From assembly GCF_023913515.1 (NCBI RefSeq), contig NZ_CP099391.1, positions 2,294,001-2,358,000 on the forward strand: DNA of 64,000 nucleotides, read 5' to 3'. Below the pieces are notes generated by a model. That model ran no database searches. It was not told the DNA's origin and saw nothing but the letters and a program-made list of their open reading frames with translations. This document shows, in pieces, positions 60,310 through 64,000 of this stretch (within the stretch, counting starts at the first letter, position 1; each line of letters begins with the position of its first letter). The DNA is from Natronococcus sp. CG52 (lineage in GTDB: Archaea; Halobacteriota; Halobacteria; Halobacteriales; Natrialbaceae). A program made the position numbers and the translations under genes.

Positions 60310-63285
60310 ATGGCCGCCGAGGAGACAACACGGCGCACTCACGGGAGCGAATCGGTGAATACAGGGCGAGACGGCGATGATAGCGCTCTCGAGGCCGATC
60401 TCCGGGAGCGCTGCGCCGGAGACGTTCGCTTCGACGAGTACACGCGGGTGCTGTACGCGACCGACGGCAGTATCTACGGCGCCCAGCCCGCCGGCGTCGT
60501 CTTCCCGCAGGATACGGACGACGTCCAGACCGCCGTCCGCGTCGCGAACGAGCACGGTGCGCCGGTGATTCCCCGCGGTGCCGGCTCGTCGCTCGCCGGA
60601 CAGGCCGTCGGCCCCGGCTGCGTCGTCCTCGATCTCTCGCGACACATGGACGATACTCTCGAGATCGATCCCGATCGACGGCGAGCAGTCGTCCAGCCCG
60701 GCGTCGTTCAGGATCACCTCGACGCCGCGCTCGAGCCGCACGGCCTGAAGTTCGCGCCCGACCCCGCCTCCTCGAACCGGGCGACGATCGGCGGCGGGAT
60801 CGGGAACAACTCGACGGGCGCCCACTCGGTCCGGTACGGGATCACCGACGCCTACGTCGACGAGTGCGAGGTCGTCCTCGCGGACGGCTCGCTGATCCGT
60901 ACCCGCGACGTCGTCCTCGACAGCCCCGAGTGGGAACGGATCGTCGAGAAGGACGATCGCGAGGCCGCGATCTACCGAGCGGTTCGCGCCGTCGTCGAGG
61001 ACAACGCCGAGGAGATCGAAGACCGGTATCCGGAGCTCAAACGGACCGTCAGCGGCTACAACCTGCAGAAAGTGATTCGGACGGATCCGGAAGGAAACCG
61101 GATCATCAACCTCTCGAAACTGATCGTGGGGGCGGAAGGAACGCTCGGCGTCGTCGTCGAGGCGACGCTCTCGCTCGTAACCCGACCCGAGGAGACCGCC
61201 CTCGTCGTCTGCTGTTACGACGACCTGCTCGAGGCCCTGGCTGCGGTACCGAGGGCCCTCGAGTGCGAGGCCAGCGCGGTCGAGCTCATGGACAGCGAGG
61301 TGTTCCGTCTCGCAGCGGAGTCGACGGAGTACGCCGAGTACGCCGAGCCGATCCCCGAGGGGACCGACGCGGCGCTGATGCTCGAGTTCGACTCCGAGGT
61401 GTTTTCCGACCTGCCGGGCGCGATCGATGCGGCGACGACCGAGCTGGTCGCCGAGGGCGCGGCGTTCGACTCGATCGAGGCGTTCAGCCCCGAGAAACGG
61501 AACCGACTCTGGAAGCTCCGGAAGGCCGCTATCCCGCTCTTGATGGGGATGGACGGCGATCCGAAGCCGTACCCGTTCGTCGAGGACGCCTCCGTGCCGC
61601 CGGCGGAACTCGCCGAGTACGTCGCCGGCTTTCAGGAGATTCTCGAGGACCACGAGACGACGGCCGCCTACTTCGCCCACGCCGGCGCCGGGACGCTGCA
61701 CATTCGACCCGTCCTGAACCTCAAGAGCGAGGACGGGATCGAGACGATGCGCTCGATCGCCGAGGACGTCACCTCGCTCGCGCTCGAGCACAACGGCTCG
61801 TTCTCCGGCGAGCACGGCGACGGTCTCGCCCGGACGGAGTTCAATCCCAAGCTGTACGGCCCCAATCTCTGGGAGGCCTTCAAGGAGGTCAAGTCGGCGT
61901 TCGACCCCGATTGGCGCATGAATCCGGGCAAGGTGGTCTACCGCGAGGACGAAGACGGCCGGACCGACATGCGCGACCACCTCCGGTACGGCGCGGACTA
62001 CGCCTCGCTCGAGCCGCGGACGAGTCTCGACTTCGACGACGAGGGCAGTTTCTCGCACCTGGTCGAACTCTGTAACGGCTGTGGCACCTGTCGGCAGACG
62101 GACGGCGACGTGATGTGTCCGACCTATCGGGCGACCGAGGAGGAGATCACGACGACTCGAGGGCGAGCCAACCTGCTCAGGGCGGCGATCAGCGGCGAGA
62201 TAGACCCCGACGAGCTGTATTCGGAACGCTTCCAGTCCGAGGTGCTCGACCTCTGTATCGGCTGCAAGGGCTGTCAGAGCGACTGTCCGACCGGCGTCGA
62301 CCTCGCGAAGCTCAAAGCCGAGGTGAAACACCAGTACCACGACCGGGAGGGCGTCGGGTTGCGCGAGCGGCTCTTCGCAAATATCGACCGACTCGCCGCG
62401 GCGGGGAGCACGCTCGCGCCGATCGCGAACCGCGCGCCGGAGCTGCCGGGCGCTCGGACGGTGCTCGAGCGAACCGTCGGTATCGCCGCCGAGCGCACGC
62501 TCCCGACCTTCGAGCGTAAGACGCTCGTCTCTTGGTTCGCCGAACGCGGTCCCCGGGTCGATCCGGAAACGGCGACCGCCGGTGTCGTCCTCTACCCCGA
62601 CACGGACACGAACTACTCGAACCCGGCCGTCGGCAAGGCCGCCGTCAGGGTGCTCGAGGCCGCCGACGTCCGCGTCAGGGTTCCGGACCTCGGACCGACG
62701 GGACGGAGCGCCTACTCCCAGGGACTGCTCGACCGCGCGGCCGCGGACGGGCGGGCGCTGCTCGACGACCTCGAGCCGTACCTCGAGCGCGGCTGGTCGG
62801 TCTGCTTCGTCGAACCCTCCGACGCTGCGATGGTGACCGACGAGTATCGCTCGCTGCTGGACGACGAGCGGACCGAACGCCTCGCCGCGAACGCCTACGA
62901 CGTCTGCGAGTACCTCGACGAACGCCGCCTCGTCGAGAAGTTGCCGGTCGACGGAGGGGGAGATCAGCTGACGTATCACGGTCACTGCCACCAGAAAGCC
63001 CGCGGAACCGACCACCACCCCGTCGGCGTGTTGCGCCGCGCCGGCTACGCGGTCGACCCCGTCGACTCGGGCTGCTGCGGGATGGCCGGAAGCTTCGGCT
63101 ACGAGGCCGATCACTACGAGCTCTCGCGAGCGATCGCCTCCCTGCTCGAGGAGCAACTCGCGGCGAGCGACGGGACGCCCGTCGTCGCACCGGGGACCTC
63201 CTGCCGAACCCAGATCGGCGATCTCGAGGGGTACGACCGGCCAACTCACCCCGTCGAACTACTCGAACGGGGGCTCGAGGGGTAG
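60310..63285 (+). CDS. FAD-linked oxidase fused to Fe-S and CCG domains (D-lactate/glycolate dehydrogenase-like)
   Basis: 991 aa. FAD-binding VAO-type domain (about 45-260): AGVVFPQDTDDVQTAVRVANEHGAPVIPRGAGSSLAGQAVGPG, NNSTGAHSVRYG; an FAD-linked oxidase C-terminal domain; then two ferredoxin-like cysteine groups CNGCGTCRQ..CP and CIGCKGCQSDCP; finally a CCG domain (GHCHQK...SGCCGMAGSFGYE). It oxidises a 2-hydroxyacid and passes electrons via Fe-S to the quinone or other carrier. GlcD/GlcF-type subunits joined in one chain. Substrate not determined. Single gene, followed by DUF5827-like gene. Confidence 0.92.
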   Translation: MAAEETTRRTHGSESVNTGRDGDDSALEADLRERCAGDVRFDEYTRVLYATDGSIYGAQPAGVVFPQDTDDVQTAVRVANEHGAPVIPRGAGSSLAGQAVGPGCVVLDLSRHMDDTLEIDPDRRRAVVQPGVVQDHLDAALEPHGLKFAPDPASSNRATIGGGIGNNSTGAHSVRYGITDAYVDECEVVLADGSLIRTRDVVLDSPEWERIVEKDDREAAIYRAVRAVVEDNAEEIEDRYPELKRTVSGYNLQKVIRTDPEGNRIINLSKLIVGAEGTLGVVVEATLSLVTRPEETALVVCCYDDLLEALAAVPRALECEASAVELMDSEVFRLAAESTEYAEYAEPIPEGTDAALMLEFDSEVFSDLPGAIDAATTELVAEGAAFDSIEAFSPEKRNRLWKLRKAAIPLLMGMDGDPKPYPFVEDASVPPAELAEYVAGFQEILEDHETTAAYFAHAGAGTLHIRPVLNLKSEDGIETMRSIAEDVTSLALEHNGSFSGEHGDGLARTEFNPKLYGPNLWEAFKEVKSAFDPDWRMNPGKVVYREDEDGRTDMRDHLRYGADYASLEPRTSLDFDDEGSFSHLVELCNGCGTCRQTDGDVMCPTYRATEEEITTTRGRANLLRAAISGEIDPDELYSERFQSEVLDLCIGCKGCQSDCPTGVDLAKLKAEVKHQYHDREGVGLRERLFANIDRLAAAGSTLAPIANRAPELPGARTVLERTVGIAAERTLPTFERKTLVSWFAERGPRVDPETATAGVVLYPDTDTNYSNPAVGKAAVRVLEAADVRVRVPDLGPTGRSAYSQGLLDRAAADGRALLDDLEPYLERGWSVCFVEPSDAAMVTDEYRSLLDDERTERLAANAYDVCEYLDERRLVEKLPVDGGGDQLTYHGHCHQKARGTDHHPVGVLRRAGYAVDPVDSGCCGMAGSFGYEADHYELSRAIASLLEEQLAASDGTPVVAPGTSCRTQIGDLEGYDRPTHPVELLERGLEG

Positions 63286-63353
63286 ACTCCACGCGTTCGC
63301 GGGACGATCCAGGACCGGTGCGGTCTTGTGGCACCGCACCGATAGCAACGTTC

Positions 63354-63623
63354 ATGCCAGTGCCGAAATCCGAGTTCGATCAGCTTCCGCCGTGTGACTT
63401 CTACACGCCGGACGAGTTGCTCGAGGACGACCAGATGTACACCGTCTACGAGATTGCCCGCCTGCTCCAGGGGATCGAGCCCGACACGGACATCGATCGG
63501 GAGACCGAGGACATCCTGCTCGACTGGGCGATTCCCTGGATCATGACCAACGCGGACGAACTCGTGGTCGCGGAGCCACGAGACGAGGACGAGCCCGGAT
63601 TCTACGGTCTGAAGGAGGAATGA
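63354..63623 (+). CDS. Conserved haloarchaeal protein (DUF5827-like)
   Basis: 89 aa from the ATG at 63354 (MPVPKSEFDQLPPCDFYTPDELLEDDQMYTVYEIARLLQGIEPDTDIDRETEDILLDWAIPWIMTNADELV). Small helical protein with conserved CDFYTPDELLEDDQMYTVYEIA block. No catalytic motif; role unknown. Four bases overlap with the next gene (ATGA, 63620-63623), so it is probably coexpressed with the P-loop ATPase. Confidence 0.75.
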   Translation: MPVPKSEFDQLPPCDFYTPDELLEDDQMYTVYEIARLLQGIEPDTDIDRETEDILLDWAIPWIMTNADELVVAEPRDEDEPGFYGLKEE

Positions 63624-64000
63624 TCCTCCTCGTGGTCGGTTCCGATCGCGTCGACGCCGGCAAGACGACGTTCTCGGTCGGACTGCTCGAGCGCACCGGC
63701 GCGGTCGGCTACAAACCGCGCGCCGGCAACGACTACTGGTTCGACCACGACGACTGCCGGCGGGCGCTCGGGAACGGACGACTCTACGGCAAGGACGCCG
63801 CACGGCTCGCGACTGCGGAGGAATGCGGACGGCTCCCCGAGCAACTCAACCCGGTCCACCGACTGTGGCGGCCCGCACCCGGCGGCGGAACCGGGCTGCT
63901 CGGCCAGACCGACCGCGAGTTTCTCGTCGACAGAATCGGCCGCACGGGCGACGCGGCGGAGCCGACGTTCGTCCGGAACGCGACCGTCGATCTTCCCGAC
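63620..64000 (+). CDS. P-loop ATPase, N-terminal part (gene cut by window edge)
   Basis: At least 127 residues. LLVVGSDRVDAGKTTFSVGLL is a Walker A loop (GxxxxGKTT), followed by KPRAGNDYWFDHDDCRRAL. Such proteins are ATPases or kinases of the haloarchaeal P-loop family with a polynucleotide-kinase/CbiA-like start. Translationally coupled to the upstream DUF5827-like gene. Function cannot be set because the C-terminal part lies beyond the window. Confidence 0.6.
   Translation, partial: MILLVVGSDRVDAGKTTFSVGLLERTGAVGYKPRAGNDYWFDHDDCRRALGNGRLYGKDAARLATAEECGRLPEQLNPVHRLWRPAPGGGTGLLGQTDREFLVDRIGRTGDAAEPTFVRNATVDLPD

Noticed and set aside
60196-63249. 1017-codon open frame antisense to the FAD/Fe-S oxidoreductase
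   Set aside because: A shadow caused by high GC and codon third-position bias; the plus strand carries complete enzyme motifs and the antisense product has Val/Asp/Arg-rich composition without domains.

Overview
The window comes from an extremely halophilic archaeon (class Halobacteria). The gene families point to the Natrialba/Natrinema/Haloterrigena side, but I cannot fix genus or species from sequence alone. The evidence is high GC, strongly acidic proteins, Tat-type lipoprotein signals, haloarchaea-only regulators (HTH-10/Bat-like, DUF7344-like, HalOD1), archaeal RNA polymerase subunits and TFB, TATA boxes close to start codons, and the mevalonate/isopentenyl phosphate kinase route to ether lipids. 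Most of it is conserved chromosomal core; I see no prophage, CRISPR array or complete insertion sequence.

Layout. 1-16 kb: end of an ABC permease, a secreted M14 peptidase, a phosphatase/phosphodiesterase, pyrophosphatase, PadR regulator, RNase HI with its operon partner, transcription factor B behind a perfect 16-bp palindrome, a repeat-only lipoprotein, GfcR, HAD hydrolases, an HTH-10 regulator, acyl-CoA dehydrogenase and PanB. 16.5-19.3 kb: a small Hsp20-like protein coupled to a Cdc48/VAT AAA unfoldase. 19.5-28.6 kb: Nfu, peroxiredoxin, the replication pair Gins51-PriS, a GNAT, archease-DoxX-RtcB (RNA ligation), and MoaA. 28.7-32.1 kb: a three-gene DUF4129-DUF58-membrane protein operon without a MoxR ATPase in the window. 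32.3-38.5 kb: the ribosomal/RNA polymerase operon (tRNA-Ser, uS13, uS4, uS11, RpoD, tRNA-Leu, eL18, uL13, uS9, RpoN, RpoK, enolase, uS2). 38.6-51.7 kb: the lipid/RNA cluster Mvk-Ipk-RNase J-IdsA-GltX, interrupted by an APC/UspA transporter and by a lower-GC regulatory island between idsA and gltX. 51.8-64 kb: cupredoxin lipoprotein, small membrane and zinc proteins, a decayed SDR gene, TmcA, the eL8-eS28-eL24-Ndk operon behind a structured leader, Sod, a giant FAD/Fe-S oxidoreductase, and the start of a P-loop ATPase.

How the genes work together. Two dense operons make the translation and transcription machinery; mvk, ipk and idsA feed isoprenoid precursors to ether lipids; archease, RtcB, TmcA and RNase J form an RNA processing theme; Gins51 and PriS belong to the replisome; Cdc48 with its small partner handles protein unfolding.

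The places I would examine first are the idsA-gltX island (diverged direct repeats, IS-like long palindrome, orphan Lrp, HTH-10, DUF7344-like and HalOD1 genes), the structured leaders of eL8 and RNase J, the palindrome at the tfb promoter, the Hsp20-like/Cdc48 coupling, and the sequon-array lipoproteins. I did not find a convincing wholly new multi-gene system; the strongest candidates for undescribed biology are these regulatory RNAs, operators and the island.
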